Source of the DNA: Thermomonas fusca DSM 15424
GTDB lineage: Bacteria > Pseudomonadota > Gammaproteobacteria > Xanthomonadales > Xanthomonadaceae
Reading direction: 5' to 3'
NCBI RefSeq assembly: GCF_000423885.1
Contig: NZ_AUIV01000021.1
Location: forward strand, 1 to 64,000
DNA: 64,000 bases
Shown: positions 1-9,033 of the stretch, in pieces
How positions within the stretch are numbered: position 1 is the stretch's first letter
How the letters are laid out: the number at the start of each line of letters is the position of its first letter
Made by a program: the position numbers and the translations under genes
The notes under the pieces: model-generated
Seen by the model: only the letters and a program-made list of their open reading frames with translations
Databases searched by the model: none
What the model was told of the DNA's origin: nothing

Positions 1-78
1 CTCCGATACCGCCATGCCGGCCTCGGCCTGCTTGATGAAGCCGATGATCTGTTCCGTGGTGAAGCGACTCTTGCGCAT
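1..78 (-). CDS. IS3-family transposase OrfA, N-terminal part (runs off the window)
   Basis: Reading leftward from an ATG at 78 gives 26 residues beginning MRKSRFTTEQIIGFIKQAEA, the standard opening of the helix-turn-helix OrfA subunit of IS3-family (IS407-like) transposases. OrfA binds the insertion sequence ends and is fused to the OrfB integrase by frameshifting. The rest lies outside the window. A purine-rich GGAC/GAGAGGAC stretch upstream (about 80-92) can serve as ribosome binding site. The right end of the insertion sequence must lie between 78 and about 130, where LysR coding sequence begins, but I could not define the terminal repeat. Confidence 0.8.
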   Translation of the reverse strand, partial: MRKSRFTTEQIIGFIKQAEAGMAVSE

Positions 79-130
79 GTCCGTCCTCTCTGGATGACGG
101 ACTCTACCTAGCTTCGAGTGGTACGGCTCA

Positions 131-778
131 GTGGGGGCAGGTCACGATGGCATCACGCCATCACGCTTGCCGGCGCTGCTTGCGCAGTGCCGTGAAGAAG
201 ACCCCGAGGTCGAGGTTCGATTATTCGAGGTTCCGCTGGCCCAGCAGATCAAAGGCTTGCACGATGACCTATACGATGCCGGTTTTTCGATGGCCGATGA
301 TGTGGGCGATGGCATCGTGGCCACATCTGCCTGGGAGGACGAATTGATGGTCGCAGTACCTGCTCGCCATCCCGTGCTCTCCTTCAGGCAGGTTCCGCTG
401 GAGGAAGTGCTGCACTATCCGCTGGTGTTGGGCGATCCCGCAATCTGCGAAGGCCATGCACGTCAGGTCGAGCGCATCCTGCGCAAGCACGAGCAGGAGC
501 CGCTGATAGTCCAGCACGTTTCCACCTTTGACCTCATGATGACTCTGGTCTCCGCCGGATTGGCCTTGGGCCTGGCTGGCGCGGCGCACATCAGCTCCAG
601 TCGCGAGCTTGGTGTTGTGGCTCGACCCTTGGCGGGTAAACCGCCGATGCTGACAACCTATCTGCTGCGTCGTGATGCGGAGACTCCAGAAATGTTGACC
701 CGGTTCATTGAACGAGTGGCCTTCATTGACTCGGCAGGTAATCTGAGCAATGCCAAAAATATCCGACCCACCCGATGA
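131..778 (+). pseudogene. LysR-type regulator, substrate-binding half only, 5' end removed by an IS element
   Basis: The 215 residues match the LysR effector-binding fold from about residue 90 onward: the early GAHDGITPSRLP-like strand, a central VAVPARHPVL strand and a late GLALGLAGAAHI segment. The winged-helix DNA-binding domain is missing. Upstream of the GTG at 131 the frame stays open only to about 98 and enters the IS3 element, so the gene was probably cut by that insertion. A fragment of this kind can bind neither DNA nor dimerise normally, so it is probably dead. Tn4371-type elements carry a regulator gene ahead of traG, and this fragment is probably its remnant (inference). Confidence 0.75.
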
Positions 779-791
779 AAGGATTGGAACC

Positions 792-1019
792 ATGCATAAG
801 GTGATGCTGCTGATGCTGGCTGCCACACTGACTGCATGTGGACCCTCTCAACTCTCGGAAACGGTAGACGCGCTTACAGCCAATCCCGAACGCATCAAGG
901 AGATTCAACGCCTGTGCAAGGAAGATCGCGCGAAGGTCGATGATGAACTTTGCCGACGCGCCGCAGAAGCCGCAAAGCGGCGTTTCTACGGTGATCGGCC
1001 GGAGCAGAAGCCCAGGTAG
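792..1019 (+). CDS. small lipoprotein of the EexN/TrbK entry-exclusion type
   Basis: The 75-residue product starts MHKVMLLMLAATLTACGPSQ: a short charged start, a hydrophobic stretch and a lipobox (LTAC, Cys at about 16), so it should be a lipid-anchored periplasmic protein. The mature part carries the EexN-like pattern of a short helix, then Cys-x9-Cys followed by an RRAAEAAKRRF helix. It closely resembles the second lipoprotein at 8701-9033, including a TxAL...NPERIK/VDPVRLK block. EexN/TrbK proteins stop redundant mating between donor cells. I chose the ATG at 792 because it begins the signal peptide; an in-frame ATG at 750 would put 14 polar residues before it. Confidence 0.7.
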   Translation: MHKVMLLMLAATLTACGPSQLSETVDALTANPERIKEIQRLCKEDRAKVDDELCRRAAEAAKRRFYGDRPEQKPR

Positions 1020-1199
1020 TCACCCGCGCACTCGCTTCGCTTTGGAAAAATCCGTCCGTTACCTCGCCACGCTGAAATGCGCTCGTGGTTGCAACGCATT
1101 TATTGCCCTCGCTACAGCAAGAACTCCTGCTTTTTTAGCCTCAATTCCTGCCATAACGGCCTTTGACCGGCACTGACCCGGCACCGATCCTGACGCCTA

Positions 1200-1223
1200 C
1201 GGCACGTCTTTGTGCCGCTTTTT
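1200..1223 (+). terminator. intrinsic terminator upstream of traG
   Basis: A 6-bp perfect stem CGGCAC/GTGCCG with loop GTCTTT is followed by CTTTTT. It would end transcription from the lipoprotein gene. The rest of the 1020-1262 gap shows no gene I can support. Confidence 0.6.
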
Positions 1224-1262
1224 CCATGAGGAATCAGCGCAGGAGAAATCGGAGGCCAGGTC

Positions 1263-3281
1263 ATGCAAGGAACGAACGTGCTGTTCGGTCAGATTGCCGT
1301 GGTATTCGGCATCGTGATCGCCGGTGTGTGGGGTGCCACACAATGGACAGCAGCAGCCCTTGGCTACCAACTACGCCTCGGCTCGCCCTGGTTCGATTTT
1401 CTTGGCACGCCGATCTACCACCCGTGGAAGCTGTTTGAGTGGTGGTTCGTTTTCGATGCTTACGCGCCGCGCGTGTTTGATACCGGCGGCGCCATCGCGG
1501 GCGGCAGCGGCCTGCTCGCGGTGGTCGTCGCTATCGGCATGTCGATCTGGCGATCGCGACAGTCGCGCCTGGTCACAACCTACGGCTCTGCGCGATGGGC
1601 CAACGCGCAGGACATTCGCAAGGCGGGTCTCACACAACCGTCCGGCGTGTTCCTTGGCCAGCACGACCGCCAATACCTGCGCCATGAAGGCCCGGAACAC
1701 GTCCTGACTTTCGCGCCCACGCGCTCGGGCAAGGGCGTGGGCCTGGTGGTGCCGACGTTGCTGTCCTGGCCAGCCTCGGCCGTCATCCACGACATCAAGG
1801 GCGAAAACTGGCAGATCACCGCCGGTTGGCGCTCGCGCTTCTCGCACTGCCTGCTGTTCAACCCGACCGATGCGAAGTCGGCGGCCTACAACCCGCTGCT
1901 GGAGGTTCGGCGCGGCGCGCATGAAGTGCGCGACGTGCAGAACATCGCGGACATTCTGGTCGATCCCGAAGGCGCGCTGGAGAAGCGCAACCATTGGGAA
2001 AAGACTTCGCACGCGCTGCTGGTCGGAGCCATTCTGCATGTGCTCTACGCGGGTGCAGACAAGACGCTGCGCGGCGTCGCCAACTTCCTGTCCGATCCGG
2101 CCAGCCCCTTCGAGCTGACCTTGCACCGAATGATGACCACGCCGCACCTCGTCAAGGAGGAAGGAGGTGGCCCGCATCCGGTAGTGGCCTCCGCCGCGCG
2201 CGAGGTCTTGAACAAAAGCGACAACGAGCGTTCCGGCGTGTTGAGCACCGCCATGTCGTTCCTCGGCCTGTACCGCGACCCCACGGTGGCCGAAGTCACG
2301 TCGCGCTGCGACTGGCGCATCGCCGACCTGATCGCGGCCGAGCATCCGGTGTCGCTGTACCTGGTGGTGCCGCCTTCGGACATATCGCGGACGAAGCCGC
2401 TCATCCGCCTGATCCTCAACCAGATCGGCCGGCGCCTCACCGAATCGCTCGACGGCTCCGACGGCATCGAGCGCCGCCACAAGCTGCTACTGATGCTCGA
2501 CGAGTTTCCGGCACTGGGGCGCCTGGACTTCTTCGAGACGGCGCTGGCTTTCATGGCGGGCTACGGCATCCGCAGCTTCCTCATCGCGCAGTCGCTCAAC
2601 CAGATCGACAAAGCCTACGGCCAGAACCATTCGATCCTCGACAACTGCCATGTGCGCGTGACGTTCGCCACCAACGACGAACGCACCGCCAAGCGTATCT
2701 CCGAAACACTCGGCACCGCGACTGAGCTACGTGCACAGCGCAACTACGCGGGCCACCGGCTGGCGCCATGGCTGGGGCACCTGATGGTGTCGCGCCAGGA
2801 GACGGCCCGCCCGCTGTTGACGCCGGGCGAAGTCATGCAGCTTCCGCCCGACGAGGCTGTGGTCATGGTGTCCAGCGTGGCGCCGATCAAAGCCAAAAAG
2901 CTGCGCTACTACGCGGACAGCAATTTCAAGCACCGCGTGCTGCGGCCGCCTGCGCTTGCGGACAGGCAGTACGCCGACGCGCCGCCGTCGCGGCCTGACG
3001 ACTGGAGCGGGCTGGCAATTCCTGCCGTTCAGGCTGCATCGGCCACGGCATCCGCCTATGGCCTGGGGAACTTGGCCAGCGATGACGGCGGCCCGCGCCG
3101 TCAGCCCGAGCTTTCCGAAACCGTCGCCTATGACCCCGAACTGGCCGCGCCCGCAGCCGACTTGGCGCTGTTCGATGACGACGACGACCTGCCGCTTCCC
3201 CTTCCGCGCCAGCTTGATCCGGCCATGCAGAGCGTGGCCCGGCTGGCTTCCCTCGACCCCAGCGACGGAATCGAGCTATGA
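1263..3281 (+). CDS. traG: conjugative coupling protein TraG (VirD4 family)
   Basis: This 672-residue inner-membrane ATPase links the relaxosome to the Trb secretion channel. Two membrane spans occupy about residues 8-33 and 76-96, followed by the cytoplasmic P-loop domain with Walker A PTRSGKGVG at about 152-160 and Walker B LLLMLDEF at about 408-415. A GGAGG box sits 7 nt before the ATG, which decides the start. The acidic C-terminal tail (DDDDDLPLPLP) is typical of a substrate-docking region. It overlaps the following gene by ATGA, so the conjugation operon probably begins here. No relaxase gene precedes it in this window, unlike intact Tn4371-type elements. Confidence 0.95.
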   Translation: MQGTNVLFGQIAVVFGIVIAGVWGATQWTAAALGYQLRLGSPWFDFLGTPIYHPWKLFEWWFVFDAYAPRVFDTGGAIAGGSGLLAVVVAIGMSIWRSRQSRLVTTYGSARWANAQDIRKAGLTQPSGVFLGQHDRQYLRHEGPEHVLTFAPTRSGKGVGLVVPTLLSWPASAVIHDIKGENWQITAGWRSRFSHCLLFNPTDAKSAAYNPLLEVRRGAHEVRDVQNIADILVDPEGALEKRNHWEKTSHALLVGAILHVLYAGADKTLRGVANFLSDPASPFELTLHRMMTTPHLVKEEGGGPHPVVASAAREVLNKSDNERSGVLSTAMSFLGLYRDPTVAEVTSRCDWRIADLIAAEHPVSLYLVVPPSDISRTKPLIRLILNQIGRRLTESLDGSDGIERRHKLLLMLDEFPALGRLDFFETALAFMAGYGIRSFLIAQSLNQIDKAYGQNHSILDNCHVRVTFATNDERTAKRISETLGTATELRAQRNYAGHRLAPWLGHLMVSRQETARPLLTPGEVMQLPPDEAVVMVSSVAPIKAKKLRYYADSNFKHRVLRPPALADRQYADAPPSRPDDWSGLAIPAVQAASATASAYGLGNLASDDGGPRRQPELSETVAYDPELAAPAADLALFDDDDDLPLPLPRQLDPAMQSVARLASLDPSDGIEL

Positions 3282-3754
3282 GTCACTACCGCCTCAATCT
3301 GTTCATCCAGCCCGAGCACGCCAAGCGCTTGGACGAGCTGGCCGCCAAGAAAGGCGTGTCCAAGTCGTCCATCGTCGCCGCTGCCTTGGCGTCCTGGCTG
3401 TCGCCGGACGCAGCAGACCAGCGCGAGGCGGCCATCGCCAAGCGGCTGGATCGCCTGTCACGGCAGGCCGAGCGCATGGAGCGCGACCAGAACATCGCCA
3501 TCGAGACGCTGGCGCTGTTCATCCGCTACTACCTGACCGTGAGCACGCCGGTTCCCGAGGCCCATCAGGAGGCCGCCCGCGCCCAGGGCAAAGCGCGCTT
3601 CGAGCAGTTCATCGAACAACTCGGCCGCCACCTGCTGCGGGGCCGGAGCTTAGTGCGCGACGTGGTGGAGGAGCTGCATCCCGACCCAATGCGGATGGAA
3701 GACGCGGCGGCAGCCGCGCAAGCGCAAGCGCAAGCGCAAGAGCGTGCGTCATGA
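3278..3754 (+). CDS. CopG-family ribbon-helix-helix protein of the conjugation operon
   Basis: The N-terminal 45 residues read as a ribbon-helix-helix unit (beta strand YRLNLFI, then helices LDELAAKKG and SKSSIVAAALASWL). A longer helical region to about residue 140 may include a membrane-proximal helix (LALFIRYYLTV). The tail is a repetitive Ala-Gln stretch encoded by a GCGCAA hexamer array. Genes of this sort sit between traG and trbB in Tn4371-like elements and are annotated as CopG regulators. It overlaps traG by ATGA at its start and trbB by ATGA at its end. Its precise role is not established; operon regulation or relaxosome assistance are both possible. Confidence 0.8.
   Translation: MSHYRLNLFIQPEHAKRLDELAAKKGVSKSSIVAAALASWLSPDAADQREAAIAKRLDRLSRQAERMERDQNIAIETLALFIRYYLTVSTPVPEAHQEAARAQGKARFEQFIEQLGRHLLRGRSLVRDVVEELHPDPMRMEDAAAAAQAQAQAQERAS
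3716..3739 (+). repeat. GCGCAA hexamer, four tandem copies
   Basis: Four perfect copies of GCGCAA encode the alternating Ala-Gln tail of the CopG-type protein. Copy-number slippage would change the tail in steps of two residues without shifting the frame. Confidence 0.8.
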
Positions 3755-4803
3755 GCGCCGCTCGGCAGTCCATGAGCGCCTCGTCGCTCGACCGTCGCAT
3801 CCAGATGCTGCGCACGGCCATGGGGCCGTTGATCGCCGCGGCGCTGGAAGACCCGGACGTGGTGGAAGTAATGCTGAACCCTGATCGCACCTTGTGGATC
3901 GACCGGCTTTCGTCAGGCCGCGCACCAATGGGTGTGGAGCTACCCGAGGCCGATGGTGAACGCATCATTCGCCTTGTCGCGGCCCACGTCGGTGCGGAGG
4001 TGCATCGCGGCCAACCCCTGCTGTCGGCCGAGTTGCCGGAAACGGGAGAACGCTTCGAGGGCATCTTGCCGCCGGCCGCACCGGGGCCGGCCTTCGCGCT
4101 GCGCAAGCGCGCCATCGGCGTGATCCCGCTGGTGCGGTACGTCATCGACGGAATGATTACCAGCGCCCAGGCGGGCTTTCTGGTGCACGCTGTGCGCGAA
4201 CGCCAGAACGTCTTGATCGCCGGCGCCACCAGCAGCGGCAAGACCACGCTCGCCAATGCGTTGCTGGCCGAGATCGCCGCCACGGGCGACCGCGTGCTCG
4301 TACTCGAAGACACGGTGGAACTGCAATGCGCGGCCCGCGACCACGTGCCGCTGCGCACGCAGCAAGGCGTAGTGTCGATGACCGAGCTGGTGCGTTCGTC
4401 CATGCGCCTGCGACCGGATCGCGTCGTCGTCGGCGAGGTGCGCGGCGCCGAGGCGCTGGATCTCATCAAGGTCTGGGGCACGGGCCACCCCGGCGGCATC
4501 GCCACGATCCACGCCGGCTCCGCGCTCGGCGCGCTGCTGCGCCTGGAGCAACTGATTCTCGAAGTAGCCGTGAACCCGCCCCGTGCGCTGATCGCCGAGG
4601 CAGTCAACGTGGTGATCCACATCGCCGGGCGCGGGCGCAAGCGCCGCATCGAGAACATCGCCCGCGTCGTCGGCTTCGACGGCGTGGGCTACCAACTGGC
4701 GGACGCGCTGGAAACGCCGTTTCCCGAGCTGCCGCCGATCCCCGATGCCGCACCCGCTGCGGCGACTTCCTCGTCCCCTGACCAACCTGGAGAACTGCCA
4801 TGA
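3751..4803 (+). CDS. trbB: TrbB, secretion ATPase of the Trb type IV system (VirB11 family)
   Basis: The 350-residue hexameric cytoplasmic ATPase powers pilus assembly and transfer. It has the VirB11/PulE layout: an N-terminal domain to about 130, Walker A GATSSGKTT at about 158-166, an Asp box around VLVLEDTVEL, and the His box with GHPGGIATIHAGS. The ATG at 3751 overlaps the stop of the CopG-type gene (ATGA). The same frame is open far upstream, but there it is antisense-like shadow of traG and copG, so 3751 is the start. The end overlaps trbC by ATGA. Confidence 0.95.
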   Translation: MSAARQSMSASSLDRRIQMLRTAMGPLIAAALEDPDVVEVMLNPDRTLWIDRLSSGRAPMGVELPEADGERIIRLVAAHVGAEVHRGQPLLSAELPETGERFEGILPPAAPGPAFALRKRAIGVIPLVRYVIDGMITSAQAGFLVHAVRERQNVLIAGATSSGKTTLANALLAEIAATGDRVLVLEDTVELQCAARDHVPLRTQQGVVSMTELVRSSMRLRPDRVVVGEVRGAEALDLIKVWGTGHPGGIATIHAGSALGALLRLEQLILEVAVNPPRALIAEAVNVVIHIAGRGRKRRIENIARVVGFDGVGYQLADALETPFPELPPIPDAAPAAATSSSPDQPGELP

Positions 4804-5183
4804 CGCAGATGACCATTCCTGCTTTCCGTGTTTCCGTAAATCCGGCTTTACGCCTTGCACGGCTGCGCAGTCTCGCCCGCCCTGCGGGGCAAGGGCTACT
4901 GCTGGCCGCGCTGCTGCTGTTCCTGGCCAGAACCGCGCAAGCCGCCGGCTCCTCGATGCCGTGGGAAGGGCCGTTGCAGTCGATCTTGGAGTCGATTCAA
5001 GGGCCGGTGGCGCGCATCGTCGCGGTCATCATCATCATCGCCACGGGCCTCGCGCTCGCCTTCGGCGACACGTCGGGCGGCTTCCGCAAGCTGATCCAGA
5101 TCGTGTTCGGCCTGTCCATCGCGTTCGCGGCTTCTAGCTTCTTCCTGTCGTTCTTCAGCTTCTCCGGCGGGGCTGTCGTATGA
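4800..5183 (+). CDS. trbC: TrbC, conjugative pilin precursor
   Basis: The 127-residue precursor has a long leader ending near residue 42 (ARTAQA), followed by a short mature part with two hydrophobic helices (about 72-92 and 98-125). This is the layout of VirB2/TrbC pilins, which in the RP4 family are trimmed and cyclised. ATGA overlaps on both sides show tight translational coupling with trbB and trbD. Confidence 0.9.
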   Translation: MTQMTIPAFRVSVNPALRLARLRSLARPAGQGLLLAALLLFLARTAQAAGSSMPWEGPLQSILESIQGPVARIVAVIIIIATGLALAFGDTSGGFRKLIQIVFGLSIAFAASSFFLSFFSFSGGAVV

Positions 5184-5452
5184 GCGGCCCGGATATCTTC
5201 GCGGCTGGGTTCGAGGTGCCGCTGCATCGCTCGCTGACCGAGCCGATCCTGCTGGGCGGCGCACCGCGAACGGTCGCCATTGCGAACGGCACGCTGGCCG
5301 CCGCTGTCGGGCTGGGGCTGCAACTGTGGATTCCGGGCGTGGTGCTCTGGATCGTCGGCCATTCGCTGGCGGTATGGGGCGCGCGCGCCGATCCGCAGTT
5401 CATGGCCGTGTTCGCCCGGCACATCAAGCACCGCCCGCTGCTGGACGTGTGA
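5180..5452 (+). CDS. trbD: TrbD, inner-membrane component (VirB3 family)
   Basis: The 90-residue protein has one long hydrophobic region (about 33-63) that can form two membrane passes, preceded by the VirB3 signature VPLHRSLTEPILLGGAPR. VirB3/TrbD works together with the VirB4/TrbE ATPase, which is encoded immediately downstream. It overlaps trbC by ATGA; a 12-nt gap separates it from trbE. Confidence 0.9.
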   Translation: MSGPDIFAAGFEVPLHRSLTEPILLGGAPRTVAIANGTLAAAVGLGLQLWIPGVVLWIVGHSLAVWGARADPQFMAVFARHIKHRPLLDV

Positions 5453-5464
5453 GGGGACGCCGCC

Positions 5465-7951
5465 ATGCTGAACCTTGCCGAATACCGCCAGCGACCCGCA
5501 TTGCTTGCCGACTGGCTGCCGTGGGCTGGATTGGTTGCGCCGGGCGTCGTCTTGAACAAGGACGGCAGTTTCCAGCGCACGGCCCGGTTTCGCGGGCCTG
5601 ACCTCGACAGCGCGACGCATGGCGAGCTGATCGCCACGTCGGCGCGGTTGAACAACGCATTGCGCCGCATGGGTTCGGGCTGGGCGCTGTTCATTGAGGC
5701 AGAGCGCCGGCCCGCCGCCGACTATCCGCACTCGGAGTTTCCCGAGCCGCTGTCGTGGCTAGTGGACGAGGAACGCCGGGCCACCTTCGAGGACTCGGGC
5801 AACCACTTCGAAAGCGGCTATCACCTGACGCTGGTGTACCTGCCGCCCGAGGAAGTGCGCGCCCGCGCGGCGGGGATGCTGTACGAGAACCGGCCGACCG
5901 AAGGCGTGGACTGGCGCGGCCGGCTCGATGCTTTCGTGGCGGAGACGGATCGCGTGTTTGACCTGCTCGATGGCGTGATGCCGGAAATCGCCTGGCTCGA
6001 TGACAGCCAGACGCTGACCTACCTGCACTCCACCATCTCGACGCGGCGTTACCGCGTGGGCGTGCCCGAGGTGCCGTTCCACATCGACTCGCTGCTGACC
6101 GATTCTGCGCTGGTAGGCGGCCTGGCGCCCATGCTGGGCGACCAGCACCTGCGCGTGGTATCGGTGCGGGGCTTCCCGACATCGACGTGGCCGGGGATTC
6201 TGGACGACCTCAACCGGCTCGGCTTTGCTTACCGCTGGAGCACGCGCTTTCTCTGCCTCGACAAAGCCGAAGCGGAACGGGAGTTGGGACGCCTGCGCCG
6301 CCAGTGGTTCGCCAAGCGCAAGAACGTCATCGCGCTGCTGCGCGAAACGATCTTCCAGCAGGAAAGCCCGCTGGTTGATACCGACGCCAGCAACAAGGCG
6401 GCCGACGCCGACGCCGCCTTGCAGGAGCTGGGCAGCGATCAAGTCGCCTTCGGCTACCTCACCGCCACGGTAACGGTGCTTGATGCCGACCCGGCCGTGG
6501 CCGACGAGAAGCTGCGCATGGTGGAGCGTGTCATCCAGGGCCGAGGCTTCGTCACCATCCCCGAAACGCTCAACGCCGTGGATGCGTGGCTGTCATCGAT
6601 CCCTGGCAACGCCTACGCGAACGTGCGCCAGCCCATCTTTTCGACACTGAACCTGGCGCACATGATGCCGGTGTCGGCGGTGTGGGCCGGCCCCGAGCGC
6701 AATGCCCATCTTGACGGCCCGCCGCTGATCGTCACGCGCACCGATGGCGCGACGCCTTTCCGGCTCGTCACGCACATCGGCGACGTGGGCCACACGCTGG
6801 TGGCTGGCCCCACGGGCATGGGCAAATCGGTGCTGCTCGCCACGCTGGCGATGCAGTTCCGCCGCTATCGCGGCTCGCGCATCTTCGCGTTCGACATGGG
6901 CCGCTCGATGCGCGCCACGATCCTCGGTCTGGGCGGCGAGCACTACGACCTCGGGACGGATGGCGAAATCGCCTTCCAGCCCTTGGCCCGCATCGACCGC
7001 GCGGGCTACCGCACATGGTCAGCCGAATGGATCGAAGGCCGCTTGATGCACGAAGGCGTGGCGACCGGCCCCGACGAGAAAGCGGCCATCTGGTCGGCGC
7101 TGGGAAGCCTGGCCGGTGCGCCCATGGAGCAGCGCACGATGACGGGCCTGTCAGTGCTGCTGCAATCGAACGCGCTGCGGCAGGCACTGTCGCCTTACGT
7201 GCTCGGCGGCGCCCACGGCAAGCTGCTGGACGCCGACCACGACCGGCTGGAAAGCACCGATGCGGGGTCAGCGGGCGTGCAGTGCTTCGAGATGGAGGAG
7301 CTGATGCACAGCAAGGCCGCCGTCATGGCCGTGCTGCATTACCTCTTTGCGCGCTTCGATGAACGCTTTGACGGTGTGCCCACGCTGCTGATCCTCGATG
7401 AAGCGTGGCTGTTCCTCGATGACCCGGTGTTTGCCGCGCGCATCCGCCAGTGGCTCAAGACGCTGCGCAAGAAGAACGTCAGTGTCATATTCGCCACACA
7501 GAGCCTTGCCGACATCAAGGATTCGAGCATCGCGCCCGCGATTGTCGAAAGCTGCTCCAGCCGCATCTTTCTACCGAACCCGCAGGCGACCGAGCCGCAG
7601 ATTCGCACGATCTACGAGGGCTTCGGGCTTAACAGGCGGCAGATCGAGATCGTTGCCACGGCGCAGCCGAAGCGCGACTACTACTACCAATCCCGCCTCG
7701 GCAATCGCCTGTTCGACCTCGACTTGGGGCCTGCGACGCTGGCCTTCGCTGGCGCTTCCACGCCGCAGGACCAGCGCGCCATTGATCAAGTTCTTGGCCG
7801 CTTGCCGCCGGACACCGGCGTGCCTGGCTTCGCGGGCGCTTGGCTGCGCCATCGCGGCCTCGATTGGGCGGCCGACCTGCTGCCCTCGTTCCCCGGCCTT
7901 GCGCCGGGTTCCCTCCGTGCTACCGACTACCCACAGGAGAACCCGCAATGA
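5465..7951 (+). CDS. trbE: TrbE, conjugal transfer ATPase (VirB4 family)
   Basis: This 828-residue inner-face ATPase is the largest motor of the transfer channel. It has an N-terminal CagE/TrbE/VirB domain to about residue 330, Walker A GPTGMGKS near 448-455, Walker B LLILDEAW near 641-648 and the RQWLKTLRKKN motif typical of VirB4 shortly after. The length is normal for TrbE. A GGGGAC box precedes the ATG by a few bases. The stop overlaps the start of trbJ by ATGA. Confidence 0.95.
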   Translation: MLNLAEYRQRPALLADWLPWAGLVAPGVVLNKDGSFQRTARFRGPDLDSATHGELIATSARLNNALRRMGSGWALFIEAERRPAADYPHSEFPEPLSWLVDEERRATFEDSGNHFESGYHLTLVYLPPEEVRARAAGMLYENRPTEGVDWRGRLDAFVAETDRVFDLLDGVMPEIAWLDDSQTLTYLHSTISTRRYRVGVPEVPFHIDSLLTDSALVGGLAPMLGDQHLRVVSVRGFPTSTWPGILDDLNRLGFAYRWSTRFLCLDKAEAERELGRLRRQWFAKRKNVIALLRETIFQQESPLVDTDASNKAADADAALQELGSDQVAFGYLTATVTVLDADPAVADEKLRMVERVIQGRGFVTIPETLNAVDAWLSSIPGNAYANVRQPIFSTLNLAHMMPVSAVWAGPERNAHLDGPPLIVTRTDGATPFRLVTHIGDVGHTLVAGPTGMGKSVLLATLAMQFRRYRGSRIFAFDMGRSMRATILGLGGEHYDLGTDGEIAFQPLARIDRAGYRTWSAEWIEGRLMHEGVATGPDEKAAIWSALGSLAGAPMEQRTMTGLSVLLQSNALRQALSPYVLGGAHGKLLDADHDRLESTDAGSAGVQCFEMEELMHSKAAVMAVLHYLFARFDERFDGVPTLLILDEAWLFLDDPVFAARIRQWLKTLRKKNVSVIFATQSLADIKDSSIAPAIVESCSSRIFLPNPQATEPQIRTIYEGFGLNRRQIEIVATAQPKRDYYYQSRLGNRLFDLDLGPATLAFAGASTPQDQRAIDQVLGRLPPDTGVPGFAGAWLRHRGLDWAADLLPSFPGLAPGSLRATDYPQENPQ

Positions 7952-8688
7952 AGATCCGTGCGCTTTCCATTTCTCTCGCTGCCGCGCTATCGCTGACGAC
8001 ATTGACTCCTTCACCAGCACTGGCCTGGCGCATTGTCTTTGATCCGACCAACTATGTGCAGAACACGCTGACTGCAATCCGTACCCTCGAACAGATAAAC
8101 AACCAGATTCGCCAGCTCCAGAACGAAGCGCAGATGCTGATGAACCAGGCGCGCAACCTCGCAAGCCTGCCGTCCAGCGTGGTCGGCCAGTTGCGCGCTA
8201 ACCTGGCGACGACCGAACGGCTGATTGCCCAAGCCAGGGGCTTGGCCTACGACGTGACGAATCTGGATCGGGAGTTCGCGCGCCTGTATCCCGAACAGTA
8301 CGCCGCCACGATCAGCGGCGACCAGATGTACCGCGATGCGCAGGAGCGTTGGAAGAACACGCTCAATGGCTTGCAGACCACGATGCAGATGCAAGCCCAG
8401 GCATCGCAGAACCTCCATGACGATGAAGGTGTTCTGACGGATCTGGTCAGCAAGAGCCAATCTGCCGTCGGTGCGCTACAAGCCATGCAAGCCACGAACC
8501 AACTGTTGGCCTTGCAGGCCAAGCAGTCCATTCAGACCCAGCGGCTCCAGATCACGCAAGACCGGGCAGCGTCGCTAGAGCTGGCGCGGCAGGCGGCGGC
8601 CACGGAGCGTGCCCGCGAGGTGCGACGGCGCTTCCTCGGCGAAGGTACGCCGTATACGCCGCAGTCTGTGAACTTTTACGGCAACTGA
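7948..8688 (+). CDS. trbJ: TrbJ, periplasmic mating-pair protein (VirB5 family)
   Basis: The 246-residue product begins with a Sec signal peptide (cleavage likely after ALA at about 26), followed by Gln/Asn-rich amphipathic helices such as EQINNQIRQLQNEAQML. VirB5/TrbJ proteins are minor pilus components implicated in host recognition. The ATG at 7948 overlaps the trbE stop and immediately opens the signal peptide; the frame is open a little further upstream inside trbE but without a signal sequence. Confidence 0.9.
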   Translation: MKIRALSISLAAALSLTTLTPSPALAWRIVFDPTNYVQNTLTAIRTLEQINNQIRQLQNEAQMLMNQARNLASLPSSVVGQLRANLATTERLIAQARGLAYDVTNLDREFARLYPEQYAATISGDQMYRDAQERWKNTLNGLQTTMQMQAQASQNLHDDEGVLTDLVSKSQSAVGALQAMQATNQLLALQAKQSIQTQRLQITQDRAASLELARQAAATERAREVRRRFLGEGTPYTPQSVNFYGN

Positions 8689-8700
8689 CGGGAGGCCGCC

Positions 8701-9033
8701 ATGCGATGCGTCCTCGCCCTGTCTGTTGCGGTGCTTGCCGCGCTGCTGGCCGCTTGCGGCAAGCAGCCGGCCGACAACCTTACCGATGCCTTGGCAGTCG
8801 ATCCCGTGCGGCTCAAGGCATTGCGCGCGCAATGCGCAGCCGACGGGCGGGCCACGGGCGAGGACGCTTGTCGCGACGCCGCCGAAGCCTTCCGGCGGCG
8901 CTTCGTTTCCGGCGGGGCCGGGCTGGATGAACACCAGACGCTGTCCGATCTGCCGTCGATCCCGCCCAGCTTCAAGGAACCGGCCGATGGCGTGGCGCCA
9001 GCCTTTCCCGCCGAACCGGAGGGCACGCCATGA
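8701..9033 (+). CDS. trbK: TrbK/EexN-type entry-exclusion lipoprotein
   Basis: The 110-residue protein has a signal peptide with lipobox LLAAC (Cys at about 19). A short mature domain resembles the lipoprotein at 792-1019: TDALAVDPVRLKALRAQC, a second Cys, then an EAFRRRF helix. Its position between trbJ and trbL is that of trbK in RP4, where TrbK mediates entry exclusion. The C-terminal 35 residues are an extra Pro/Glu-rich tail. A GGGAGG box lies just before the ATG. The stop overlaps trbL by ATGA. Confidence 0.8.
   Translation: MRCVLALSVAVLAALLAACGKQPADNLTDALAVDPVRLKALRAQCAADGRATGEDACRDAAEAFRRRFVSGGAGLDEHQTLSDLPSIPPSFKEPADGVAPAFPAEPEGTP

Noticed and set aside
940..1176. 78-codon frame overlapping the first lipoprotein gene
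   Set aside because: Overlaps a better-supported gene and has no plausible start signal or motif.
1371..2480. Minus-strand open frame inside traG
   Set aside because: Antisense shadow; the traG frame has conserved motifs throughout.
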